DNA from: Procambarus clarkii
Lineage: Eukaryota; Arthropoda; Malacostraca; Decapoda; Cambaridae
Reading direction: 5' to 3'
DNA: 64,000 nucleotides
NCBI RefSeq assembly: GCF_040958095.1
Contig: NC_091209.1
Location: 8,832,330 to 8,896,329, forward strand
A program made the position numbers and the translations under genes. Shown in pieces: positions 12,386 to 24,096 of the stretch; the stretch's first letter is position 1, and every line of letters begins with the position of its first letter. The notes beneath the pieces were generated by a model that was given only the letters and a program-made list of their open reading frames with translations, was not told the DNA's origin and made no database searches.

Positions 12386-12530
12386 TAATTCCCCGTGTTC
12401 TTGTACTTCTTCGCTTCCTTACATGCTTCAGTAAACCATGGATTCGTTATTGGAATGTTTACCCTTTTACACCGGGATGAACTTGTTCACTGCCTCCTCA
12501 CACTTTTGGCTGATGAACACCATCAAGTCT

Positions 12531-12966
12531 GCCCATTGTACAACCTTTGTACATTGTGCTCTGCCCATTGTACAACCTTTATACATTGTGCTCTGCCCTT
12601 TGTACAACCTTTATACATTGTGCTCTGCCCTTTGTACAACCTTTGTACATTGTGCTCTGCCCATTGTACAACCTTTGTACATTGTGCTCTGCCCATTGTA
12701 CAACCTTTATACATTGTGCTCTGCCCATTGTACAACCTTTATACATTGTGATCTGACCATTGTACAACCTTTGTACATTGTGCTCTGCCCATTGTACAAC
12801 CTTTATACATTGTGATCTAACCATTGTACAACCTTTGTACATTGTGCTCTGCCCATTGTACAACCTTTATACATTGTGATCTGACCATTGTACAACCTTT
12901 GTACATTGTGCTCTGCCCATTGTACAACCTTTGTACATTGTGCTCTGACCATTGTACAACCTTTTC
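12531..12966. repeat. 32-bp minisatellite, about 13.5 copies
   Basis: The unit contains GCCCATTGTACAACCTTTGT followed by ACATTGTGCTCT. Internal TTGTAC and GTACA words make it partly self-complementary. Variants are ACCTTTATAC/ACCTTTGTAC, TGATCTGACC/TGCTCTGCCC and CCCTTTG/CCCATTG. Confidence 0.95.
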
Positions 12967-13622
12967 TCTCAGTTCTGTTCCCACGGGCGAGTCTGTCCAA
13001 TACTGCGCACACAGGTGACAGTGTCTAGGTGAGTCTACCCACGACCAAACAATAAAAGTAACACAATTCCCGATGAACTTTCCAATCCAAAAAAAAAAAA
13101 AAAACATTTTGCCACCTCCAATCACTTTTGTTCCTACTATATTCCCCTCACATTCCACCCCGGGCAGGAACCCTGCCTTTTAGCTTTCTGGGTCCTGGCC
13201 GGGCGCAAATTTTCCCAGAGTCCTGGCCACAAATTTCTGGGTCCTGACCGCAGTTAATTTGACCATTAATGGTAAGAAATATTGGGAAGATGGGTCCTCT
13301 CGCCCAGCCCAATCCTCAACTCCTGTAACCCAGGAAATGTGATGGGTGACTGAGTCAATCAATCAAATGACTGAACCACCTTGTAGCGAGCAACGGGACC
13401 GCCATATCTCTTACACTATATTTAGTAATATATTTATATGATATATTTATTTCCTGGCGGATATGAGGTGGGGTGGCGGGCTCCTGGAAGCCACAGATGT
13501 CACAGTCTCCGGGGAAGGTGCTGGTTTATCACCGCCTTCTCTACCCGTCTCTTATGAGACAAGTTCAACAAGGTAAGACGTAAGTGTTTTATTGGGCCAA
13601 GATCACTATTTGCATCACATTT
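12967..13622. other. No gene recognised
   Basis: An A homopolymer of about 18 lies at 13088-13105. The GTCCTGGCC/GTCCTGACC word recurs at 13190-13250. Nothing coding was recognised. Confidence 0.4.
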
Positions 13623-13624
13623 GT

Positions 13625-13772
13625 TCACCGCTTCTGTTATGCCCGAAACGCTTTACGTAATACTGGCTTTAGGCATTGTATGTACTAGCTCTATCTGTAA
13701 CTCCATCAATCTTTGTAAAATCTCTTGTATGTATGTACCTTACCTAAATAAACATTTATTTATTTATTTATA
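13625..13772 (+). mobile_element. 3' tail of a LINE or SINE with (ATTT)n end
   Basis: GCCCGAAACGCTTTACGTAA, GGCTTTAGGCATTGTATGTA, CTAGCTCTAT and ATGTACCTTACCTAAATAAA lead into TTATTTATTTATTTA. The same tail occurs at 28825-28970, which shows a dispersed family truncated to its 3' end. Confidence 0.6.
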
Positions 13773-13789
13773 AACCAGGGAACAAAACA

Positions 13790-15420
13790 ACAGCTGCAAC
13801 AAGGAAGGTGTTAACAGACAACAAGGAAGACGTTAACAGACAACAAGGAAGGTGTTAACAGGCAACAAGGAAGACGTTAACAGACAACAAGGAAGACGTT
13901 AACAGACAACAAGGAAGACGTTAACAGACAACAAGGAAGGAGTTAACAGACAACAAGGAAGGAGTTAACAGACAACAAGGAAGGTGTTAACAGACAACAA
14001 GGAAGACGTTAACAGACAACAAGGAAGGTGTTAACAGACAACAAGGAAGACGTTAACAGACAACAAGGAAGGTGTTAACAGACAACAAGGAAGACGTTAA
14101 CAGACAACAAGGAAGACGTTAACAGACAACAAGGAAGGAGTTAACAGACAACAAGGAAGACGTTAACAGACAACAAGGAAGGTGTTAACAGACAACAAGG
14201 AAGACGTTAACAGACAACAAGGAAGGTGTTAACAGGCAACAAGGAAGGAGTTAACAGACAACAAGGAAGACGTTAACAGACAACAAGGAAGACGTTAACA
14301 GACAACAAGGAAGACGTTAACAGACAACAAGGAAGACGTTAACAGACAACAAGGAAGGTGTTAACAGACAACAAGGAAGACGTTAACAGACAACAAGGAA
14401 GGTGTTAACAGACAACAAGGAAGACGTTAACAGACAACAAGGAAGACGTTAACAGACAACAAGGAAGACGTTAACAGACAACAAGGAAGACGTTAACAGA
14501 CAACAAGGAAGACGTTAACAGACAACAAGGAAGGTGTTAACAGACAACAAGGAAGGAGTTAACAGACAACAAGGAAGACGTTAACAGACAACAAGGAAGG
14601 TGTTAACAGACAACAAGGAAGGTGTTAACAGACAACAAGGAAGGTGTTAACAGACAACAAGGAAGGTGTTAACAGACAACAAGGAAGGTGTTAACAGACA
14701 ACAAGGAAGGTGTTAACAGACAACAAGGAAGGTGTTAACAGGCAACAAGGAAGGAGTTAACAGACAACAAGGAAGGTGTTAACAGACAACAAGGAAGGTG
14801 TTAACAGGCAACAAGGAAGGTGTTAACAGGCAACAAGGAAGGTGTTAACAGACAACAAGGAAGACGTTAACAGACAACAAGGAAGACGTTAACAGACAAC
14901 AAGGAAGACGTTAACAGACAACAAGGAAGGAGTTAACAGACAACAAGGAAGACGGTAACAGACAACAAGGAAGACGTTAACAGACAACAAGGAAGGAGTT
15001 AACAGACAACAAGGAAGGTGTTAACAGGCAACAAGGAAGGTGTTAACAGGCAACAAGGAAGGAGTTAACAGACAACAAGGAAGACGTTAACAGACAACAA
15101 GGAAGGTGTTAACAGACAACAAGGAAGGAGTTAACAGACAACAAGGAAGACGTTAACAGACAACAAGGAAGGTGTTAACAGACAACAAGGAAGGAGTTAA
15201 CAGACAACAAGGAAGGTGTTAACAGACAACAAGGAAGACGTTAACAGGCAACAAGGAAGGAGTTAACAGACAACAAGGAAGACGTTAACAGACAACAAGG
15301 AAGACGTTAACAGACAACAAGGAAGGTGTTAACAGGCAACAAGGAAGGAGTTAACAGACAACAAGGAAGGTGTTAACAGGCAACAAGGAAGGAGTTAACA
15401 GACAACAAGGAAGAAGTTAA
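13790..15420. repeat. 22-bp minisatellite, about 74 copies, three unit types
   Basis: The unit is ACAAGGAAG-NNN-GTTAACAG-A/G-CA with three interspersed forms at the variable site (GTG, ACG and AG forms). Each unit has an HpaI-type GTTAAC palindrome. The forms are mixed along the array, with a run of the GTG type at about 14585-14740. The array starts immediately after the LINE tail at 13772. Confidence 0.95.
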
Positions 15421-15549
15421 CACGAGGATCATATTTACAGAAAAAGATCAATGTCACACAAGTTCCCCAAAGTGCAGTATATCCAATGAAGTTTTTATGA
15501 CGAGGACTGTAGTGGGCGGAACAGGATATCCAAGCAACAAGTAATGGTG

Positions 15550-17262
15550 CCGGCAACTGTTGCTTGCACACACGGAACACTGTTGTCTAGTGCCGCTAAC
15601 TGTTGCTTGCACACACGGAACACTGTTGTCTAGTGCCGGCAACTGTTGCTTGCACACACGGAACACTGTTGTCTAGTGCCGCTAACTGTTGCTTGCATAC
15701 ACGGAACACTGTTGTCTAGTGCCGGCAACTGTTGCTTGCACACACGGAACACTGTTGTCTAGTGCCGCTAACTGTTGCTTGCACACACGGAACACTGTTG
15801 TCTAGTGCCGGCAACTGTTGCTTGCACACACGGAACACTGTTGTCTAGTGCCGCTAACTGTTGCTTGCATACACGGAACACTGTTGTCTAGTGCCGGCAA
15901 CTGTTGCTTGCACACACGGAACACTGTTGTCTAGTGCCGCTAACTGTTGCTTGCACACACGGAACACTGTTGTCTAGTGCCGGCAACTGTTGCTTGCACA
16001 CACGGAACACTGTTGTCTAGTGCCGCTAACTGTTGCTTGCATACACGGAACACTGTTGTCTAGTGCCGGCAACTGTTGCTTGCACACACGGAACACTGTT
16101 GTCTAGTGCCGCTAACTGTTGCTTGCATACACGGAACACTGTTGTCTAGTGCCGGCAACTGTTGCTTGCACACACGGAACACTGTTGTCTAGTGCCGCTA
16201 ACTGTTGCTTGCACACACGGAACACTGTTGTCTAGTGCCGCTAACTGTTGCTTGCACACACGGAACACTGTTGTCTAGTGCCGCTAACTGTTGCTTGCAC
16301 ACACGGAACATTGTTGTCTAGTGCCGCTAACTGTTGCTTGCATACACGGAACATTGTTGTCTAGTGCCGCTAACTGTTGCTTGCATACACGGAACACTGT
16401 TGTCTAGTGCCGCTAACTGTTGCTTGCATACACGGAACATTGTTGTCTAGTGCCGCTAACTGTTGCTTGCATACACGGAACATTGTTGTCTAGTGCCGCT
16501 AACTGTTGCTTGCATACACGGAACACTGTTGTCTAGTGCCGCTAACTGTTGCTTGCACACACGGAACACTGTTGTCTAGTGCCGGTAACAGTTGCTTGCA
16601 CACACGGAACACTGTTGTCTAGTGCCGCTAACTGTTGCTTGCACACACGGAACATTGTTGTCTAGTGCCGCTAACTGTTGCTTGCATACACGGAACACTG
16701 TTGTCTAGTGCCGCTAACTGTTGCTTGCACACACGGAACACTGTTGTCTAGTGCCGGCAACTGTTGCTTGCACACACGGAACACTGTTGTCTAGTGCCGC
16801 TAACTGTTGCTTGCACACACGGAACACTGTTGTCTAGTGCCGCTAACTGTTGCTTGCACACACGGAACACTGTTGTCTAGTGCCGCTAACTGTTGCTTGC
16901 ACACACGGAACACTGTTGTCTAGTGCCGCTAACTGTTGCTTGCACACACGGAACACTGTTGTCTAGTGCCGCTAACTGTTGCTTGCACACACGGAACATT
17001 GTTGTCTAGTGCCGCTAACTGTTGCTTGCATACACGGAACACTGTTGTCTAGTGCCGCTGTTGCTTGCACACACGGAACACTGTTGTCTAGTGCCGGCAA
17101 CTGTTGCTTGCACACACGGAACATTGTTGTCTAGTGCCGCTAACTGTTGCTTGCACACACGGAACATTGTTGTCTAGTGCCGCTAACTGTTGCTTGCACA
17201 CACGGAACACTGTTGTCTAGTGCCGCTAACTGTTGCTTGCACACACGGAACACTGTTGTCTA
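15550..17262. repeat. 43-bp minisatellite with higher-order structure, about 40 copies
   Basis: The unit contains CTGTTGCTTGCACACACGGA, ACACTGTTGTCTAGTGCCG and then GCAA or CTAA. In the left third the GGCAA and GCTAA forms alternate strictly, and CATACAC replaces CACACAC in every fourth unit, giving a 172-bp four-unit block repeated about three times (15557-16070). The right two thirds are mostly GCTAA units. One unit near 17058 is shortened. Confidence 0.95.
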
Positions 17263-18120
17263 GTGTAGGCTACTGCGCTTCTACACACACTCTTCTACAG
17301 AATAACGCCAACACAGCTGGTGATGGAGAAACGCCACATAATATATATATCTAGAGAAGAGAATGTTTATCTGTCCGAGGTTGGAGGCCATGCAGATGTT
17401 AGAGATTCGCCTCACCCAACTTGGACAAGAAAACGGTCAATTTAAAGTGGTCCCTCCCCTAATCTACCAAGAGGACCCACAACAGAAAGCGGGACAGGAC
17501 GTCACTTTCGCCAGCCGCTTCCATTTTCTAGTACGACGGTTTTTGGCCTTATGTGACGAATACGAGCGAAATGTGACGTTCTTTGTAAGAGGAGAGGTTG
17601 CATAGGCATGTATATACCTCCCCACTTCTACGATTTGCATGATGTCTGGACTAAATGTTGTGTTTACCGTAGAGTTATTCGGCAGTTTCAGGGCTTCGAA
17701 ATCTTAAATGTTCTGAGAGAGAGGGAGGGAAGGAGGGGGGGAGAAATGTTGGGGGAGAGGGGAGATGTTGGAGAAGAGGGGGGGGAAAGGTAGAGAGAAG
17801 GAAGAGAGGGTTTAGTGAGGGACGATAGAGATAGGGGAAAGAGACCCGGGCACAGCCGGGACCCCATCTAGTAAACAAATAAAAACCAAACCCGCACATG
17901 AAATAAGATGAAAGTGACGACTTGACAAAGAGACGGACCCAAACTATGTCACTTTCACGGCGCATGTGTGGGCTTGGTAACTGTTGTCAGTCACAATATT
18001 GACAATCTCTACGCCACCTACAACAGTTCTAGAACACATTCATCACTATAGTATCACGTCGGAGTAGTCTATACCCCAGCACATTACGATACCATAATTG
18101 AGGTCAAACAAATCACCAAG
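17263..18120. other. No gene recognised; polypurine tract at 17714-17835
   Basis: The short frame at 17363-17605 has no family resemblance. At 17714-17835 the plus strand is nearly all purine with GGGAGGGAAGGAGGGGGGGA and several further G runs, a composition that could form triplex or quadruplex DNA. Confidence 0.45.
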
Positions 18121-21100
18121 TGCTATTAGGCTGTCCTCATATATCCCAGCTCCTAGGCTGTCCTCATATATCCCAGCTCCTAGGCTGTCCTCATATATCC
18201 CAGCTCCTAGGCTGTCCTCATATATCCCAGCTCCTAGGCTGTCCTCATATATCCCAGCTCCTAGGCTGTCCTCATATATCCCAGCTCCTAGGCTGTCCTC
18301 ATATATCCCAGCTCCTAGGCTGTCCTCATATATCCCAGCTCCTAGGCTGTCCTCATATATCCCAGCTCCTAGGCTGTCCTCATATATCCCAGCTCCTAGG
18401 CTGTCCTCATATATCCCAGCTCCTAGGCTGTCCTCATATATCCCAGCTCCTAGGCTGTCCTCATATATCCCAGCTCCTAGGCTGTCCTCATATATCCCAG
18501 CTCCTAGGCTGTCCTCATATATCCCAGCTCCTAGGCTGTCCTCATATATCCCAGCTCCTAGGCTGTCCTCATATATCCCAGCTCCTAGGCTGTCCTCATA
18601 TATCCCAGCTCCTAGGCTGTCCTCATATATCCCAGCTCCTAGGCTGTCCTCATATATCCCAGCTCCTAGGCTGTCCTCATATATCCCAGCTCCTAGGCTG
18701 TCCTCATATATCCCAGCTCCTAGGCTGTCCTCATATATCCCAGCTCCTAGGCTGTCCTCATATATCCCAGCTCCTAGGCTGTCCTCATATATCCCAGCTC
18801 CTAGGCTGTCCTCATATATCCCAGCTCCTAGGCTGTCCTCATATATCCCAGCTCCTAGGCTGTCCTCATATATCCCAGCTCCTAGGCTGTCCTCATATAT
18901 CCCAGCTCCTAGGCTGTCCTCATATATCCCAGCTCCTAGGCTGTCCTCATATATCCCAGCTCCTAGGCTGTCCTCATATATCCCAGCTCCTAGGCTGTCC
19001 TCATATATCCCAGCTCCTAGGCTGTCCTCATATATCCCAGCTCCTAGGCTGTCCTCATATATCCCAGCTCCTAGGCTGTCCTCATATATCCCAGCTCCTA
19101 GGCTGTCCTCATATATCCCAGCTCCTAGGCTGTCCTCATATATCCCAGCTCCTAGGCTGTCCTCATATATCCCAGCTCCTAGGCTGTCCTCATATATCCC
19201 AGCTACTAGGCTGTCCTCATATATCCCAGCTCCTAGGCTGTCCTCATATATCCCAGCTCCTAGGCTGTCCTCATATATCCCAGCTCCTAGGCTGTCCTCA
19301 TATATCCCAGCTCCTAGGCTGTCCTCATATATCCCAGCTCCTAGGCTGTCCTCATATATCCCAGCTCCTAGGCTGTCCTCATATATCCCAGCTCCTAGGC
19401 TGTCCTCATATATCCCAGCTCCTAGGCTGTCCTCATATATCCCAGCTCCTAGGCTGTCCTCATATATCCCAGCTCCTAGGCTGTCCTCATATATCCCAGC
19501 TCCTAGGCTGTCCTCATATATCCCAGCTCCTAGGCTGTCCTCATATATCCCAGCTCCTAGGCTGTCCTCATATATCCCAGCTCCTAGGCTGTCCTCATAT
19601 ATCCCAGCTCCTAGGCTGTCCTCATATATCCCAGCTCCTAGGCTGTCCTCATATATCCCAGCTCCTAGGCTGTCCTCATATATCCCAGCTCCTAGGCTGT
19701 CCTCATATATCCCAGCTCCTAGGCTGTCCTCATATATCCCAGCTCCTAGGCTGTCCTCATATATCCCAGCTCCTAGGCTGTCCTCATATATCCCAGCTCC
19801 TAGGCTGTCCTCATATATCCCAGCTCCTAGGCTGTCCTCATATATCCCAGCTCCTAGGCTGTCCTCATATACCCCAGCTCCTAGGTTGTCCTCATATATC
19901 CCAGCTCCTAGGCTGTCCTCATACCCCAGCTCCTAGGTTGTCCTCATATATCCCAGCTCCTAGGCTGTCCTCATACCCTAGGTTGTCCTCATATATCCCA
20001 GCTCCTAGGCTGTCCTTATATCCCAGCTCCTAGGCTGTCCTCATACCCTAGGTTGTCCTCATATATCCCAGCTCCTAGGCTGTCCTCATATACCCCAGCT
20101 CCTAGGTTGTCCTCATATATCCCAGCTCCTAGGCTGTCCTCATATACCCCAGCTCCTAGGTTGTCCTCATATATCCCAGCTCCTAGGCTGTCCTCATATA
20201 CCCCAGCTCCTAGGTTGTCCTCATATATCCCAGCTCCTAGGCTGTCCTCATACCCCAGCTCCTAGGTTGTCCTCATATATCCCAGCTCCTAGGCTGTCCT
20301 CATATACCCCAGCTCCTAGGTTGTCCTCATATATCCCAGCTCCTAGGCTGTCCTCATATACCCCAGCTCCTAGGTTGTCCTCATATATCCCAGCTCCTAG
20401 GCTGTCCTCATATACCCCAGCTCCTAGGTTGTCCTCATATATCCCAGCTCCTAGGCTGTCCTCATACCCCAGCTCCTAGGTTGTCCTCATATATCCCAGC
20501 TCCTAGGCTGTCCTCATATACCCCAGCTCCTAGGTTGTCCTCATATATCCCAGCTCCTAGGCTGTCCTCATATACCCCAGCTCCTAGGTTGTCCTCATAT
20601 ATCCCAGCTCCTAGGCTGTCCTCATATACCCCAGCTCCTAGGTTGTCCTCATATATCCCAGCTCCTAGGCTGTCCTCAAATACCCCCAGCTCCTAGGTTG
20701 TCCTCATATATCCCAGCTCCTAGGCTGTCCTCATATACCCCAGCTCCTAGGCTGTCCTCATATACCCCAGCTCCTAGGTTGTCCTCATATATCCCAGCTC
20801 CTAGGCTGTCCTCATATACCCCAGCTCCTAGGCTGTCCTCATATACCCCAGCTCCTAGGTTGTCCTCATATATCCCAGCTCCTAGGCTGTCCTCATATAC
20901 CCCAGCTCCTAGGCTGTCCTCATATACCCCAGCTCCTAGGTTGTCCTCATATATCCCAGCTCCTAGGCTGTCCTCATATACCCCAGCTCCTAGGCTGTCC
21001 TCATATACCCCAGCTCCTAGGTTGTCCTCATATATCCCAGCTCCTAGGCTGTCCTCATATACCCCAGCTCCTAGGCTATCCTCATATATCCCAGCTCCTA

Positions 21101-22150
21101 GGCTGTCCTCATATACCCCAGCTCCTAGGTTGTCCTCATATATCCCAGCTCCTAGGCTGTCCTCATATACCCCAGCTCCTAGGTTGTCCTCATATATCCC
21201 AGCTCCTAGGCTGTCCTCATATACCCCAGCTCCTAGGCTGTCCTCATATATCCCAGCTCCTAGGTTGTCCTCATATATCCCAGCTCCTAGGTTGTCCTCA
21301 TATATCCCAGCTCCTAGGTTGTCCTCATATACCCCAGCTCCTAGGTTGTCCTCATATACCCCAGCTCCTAGGTTGTCCTCATATATCCCAGCTCCTAGGT
21401 TGTCCTCATATATCCCAGCTCCTAGGCTGTCCTCATATACCCCAGCTCCTAGGTTGTCCTCATATATCCCAGCTCCTAGGCTGTCCTCATATACCCCAGC
21501 TCCTAGGCTGTCCTCATATATCCCAGCTCCTAGGCTGTCCTCATATACCCCAGCTCCTAGGTTGTCCTCATATATCCCAGCTCCTAGGTTGTCCTCATAT
21601 ATCCCAGCTCCTAGGTTGTCCTCATATATCCCAGCTCCTAGGTTGTCCTCATATATCCCAGCTCCTAGGTTGTCCTCATATATCCCAGCTCCTAGGTTGT
21701 CCTCATATATCCCAGCTCCTAGGTTGTCCTCATATACCCCAGCTCCTAGGTTGTCCTCATATACCCCAGCTCCTAGGTTGTCCTCATATATCCCAGCTCC
21801 TAGGTTGTCCTCATATATCCCAGCTCCTAGGTTGTCCTCATATATCCCAGCTCCTAGGTTGTCCTCATATATCCCAGCTCCTAGGTTGTCCTCATATATC
21901 CCAGCTCCTAGGTTGTCCTCATATATCCCAGCTCCTAGGTTGTCCTCATATATCCCAGCTCCTAGGTTGTCCTCATATATCCCAGCTCCTAGGTTGTCCT
22001 CATATATCCCAGCTCCTAGGTTGTCCTCATATATCCCAGCTCCTAGGTTGTCCTCATATATCCCAGCTCCTAGGTTGTCCTCATACCCCAGATCCTAGGC
22101 TGTCTTCATATACCCCAGCTCCTAGGCTGTCCTTATATCCCAGCTCCTAG
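18121..22150. repeat. 27-bp minisatellite, about 149 copies, AvrII site in each unit
   Basis: The unit contains CCTAGGCTGTCCTCATATAT followed by CCCAGCT. From 18124 to about 19860 roughly 64 units are almost identical (one A substitution near 19206). From 19860 rightward, TATATC/TATACC and GGCTG/GGTTG variants appear in patterns: three 214-bp blocks of eight units starting at 20053, 20267 and 20481, then an 81-bp three-unit pattern from 20698. From about 21560 it is homogeneous for the GGTTG form. Because 27 is a multiple of three, frames of 612 and 637 codons stay open; these are repeat artefacts. Confidence 0.97.
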
Positions 22151-23600
22151 ACAGTTTCGACCATGGATTATTAATTTAAATAATCTCCGTTTTTGAAGAT
22201 GTTGAAATTTGGTTTAACCTGAGGGTAGCCTCGTGGTGGACCGTCGTTGTCTCTCAACAAATTTGATTCGTGGATAATATTGCCTCTAAATCATTATATG
22301 CTGAAATTCATACGATTTTGATGCACTGATTTTAATCGATACACCTGAGGTGACAATGTGTGTGGAGATAGTGATGATATATCAACAAGTTTTCACTACG
22401 AAACAAATTTTACCAAAAAGTTTATCATGATTTTTCATTGTTTCTCACTAAATTTCGGGCGCCGATTCCTCAAATGTTATTATTTTTTATCCGCAACCGT
22501 TAAAAATTACACTTATAATTATGATTTTTAGTATCTGGAAAGTCACTTTGTTGTGAACAGCACTTGCAGCTACATATCTCAAATTATTTTTATTCATATC
22601 TAATTTCTCAATTTCTTGCTTTGGATTGCTTTCTAGAGCGGTTAATCTTAACTTTTTGCAATATGGCAAATAAACAATGCAGAAATTCGTCAAATACGTT
22701 CTCCTATGTTTATGGATATTATATTTATTTATGTATTTATATATGTACAAGAAAGTACATTGGGGGTTAAGTGAGAACATAGAGTTTAAGTTGGAATTAC
22801 AATTTTGTAAAGCCACTAGCTTTATATGTTGGACCAAAGCAGATATCACATAATTGTGAAAGATGTCAAATTCTGGATAGCAAATAGACTGTACTTTGGC
22901 ATGCCTATGAGTCACCAAGACAAGCCTTAGCTCCCCTTAAGTAATATATGGAAGCTGTCAGTCTACTCCAGAATGATGGTCAAGAGGTGCGAGAAGAGAT
23001 AAGTTCTTTGCTATTTCCAGAATATAAAAACCACCCAAAACCACCACAACAACTGCTATTTATGCATGATAGATGTTTGCAAAGTGCAGGAGAGTTAAAG
23101 GAAGGCATATATAGTGGTATATATTAGTTGGACCTCAAGTAAATGCCTCTTATAGTGCCTCTTATACTCTTAAATGCCTCAAATGCGATGTTGAAGTTGA
23201 AAATTGAGCACCATGGAAGGGGAAGTATGGTAGGCATTGTGCTGTATAGTTCATGGATTTCAAGGGACTCACAAATATCCTAAATACAAGACAAGCCTTA
23301 ATGAATAAGCCTTGCCCTGTATTTACCCTAAATAAAGGGCAAGGATGACAAGGTTCATTCAAAGCTATAACAACCCTGGCTGTTACATGTTTTTAAAAAG
23401 ATTTTTTTTGTTTTTTTTTCATCTTAGTGTTTCCTGGAACAAAAAGAACAAACGTACCTTAATTGGGTGAAGACATGTCCCTCGAAGAGCTTAAACCCTA
23501 CCTGTAATGGCATGTAAACGAATTATGCAAATGCTTTACAATTTTATAAAATATTTTTTTAATATTATTAAACACAATAAATTCTTCACGTGGATTATAA
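22151..23600. other. AT-rich stretch, no gene recognised
   Basis: No coding resemblance. The segment at 22725-22880 (ATATGTACAAGAAAGTACATTG, then TTGTAAAGCCACTAG) resembles a common decapod repeat by recall. An inverted pair of GGCAAGG/CCTTGCC words lies at 23290-23345. Confidence 0.4.
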
Positions 23601-23604
23601 TCAT

Positions 23605-23628
23605 ATTATATATATATATATATATATA
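23605..23628. repeat. (TA)n microsatellite
   Basis: An uninterrupted TA run directly abutting the left end of the MITE at 23629. Confidence 0.9.
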
Positions 23629-24000
23629 TGTCGTACCTAGTAGCCAGAACGCACTCCTCAGCCTACTATGCAAGGCCCGATTTGCCTAATAAGCCAAGTT
23701 TTCCTGAATTAATATCTTTTCTCTAATTTTTTTCTTATGAAATGATAAAGCTACCCATTTCATTATGTATGAGGTAAATTTTTTTTATTGGAGTTAAAAT
23801 TAACGCAGATATATGACCGAACCTATCCAACCCTACCTAACCTAACCTAACCTATCTTTATAGGTTAGGTTAGGTAGCCGAAAATGTTAGGTTAGGTTAC
23901 GTAGGTTAGGTTGTCGAAAAACAATTCATGAAAACTAGGCTTATTAGGCAAATCGGGCCTTGCATGGTAGGCTGAGAAGTGCGTTCTGGCTACTAGGTAC

Positions 24001-24004
<4 letters not shown>
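23629..24004. mobile_element. Foldback MITE inside a TA microsatellite, with TTAGG-type loop
   Basis: The termini are inverted repeats of about 75 bp (TGTCGTACCTAGTAGCCAGA at the left; its complement TCTGGCTACTAGGTACGACA at the right). The loop has TTAGG-type telomere-like words in both orientations (CCTAACCTAACCTAACC at about 23833-23850, GGTTAGGTTAGG at 23862-23910). Both outer flanks are TA runs, which fits insertion at a TA target or into an existing microsatellite. There is no open frame of note. Confidence 0.75.

Positions 24005-24093
<89 letters not shown>
24005..24093. repeat. (TA)n microsatellite
   Basis: A near-perfect TA run of about 90 bp between the MITE and the first inverted copy of the 260-bp unit. 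A single T-for-A interruption is at 24061-24063. Confidence 0.95.

Positions 24094-24096
<3 letters not shown>

Noticed and set aside
11262-12434. Open frames of up to 320 codons in all three plus frames
   Set aside because: A 62-bp unit shifts frame every copy, so all three frames carry the same composite reading. This is an effect of a stop-free unit and not of coding selection.
13790-17262. CRISPR-like array
   Set aside because: The repeats are contiguous with no unique spacers, and the host is a eukaryote.
17363-17605. 80-codon frame beginning MFICPRLEAMQMLEIRLTQL
   Set aside because: No family resemblance, no splice-bounded conservation and no neighbouring exons were seen. It may be chance.
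18098-20033. Open frames of 612 and 637 codons with perfect 9-residue repeats (PRLSSYIPA, CPHISQLLG)
   Set aside because: The 27-bp unit is a multiple of three without stops in two frames. Substitutions are not biased to third positions, there is no signal peptide, splice structure or non-repeat domain, and the frame breaks where the unit length changes.
23828-23912. Interstitial telomere
   Set aside because: The TTAGG-type runs are short, occur in both orientations and lie between the inverted termini of a MITE, so they belong to that element.
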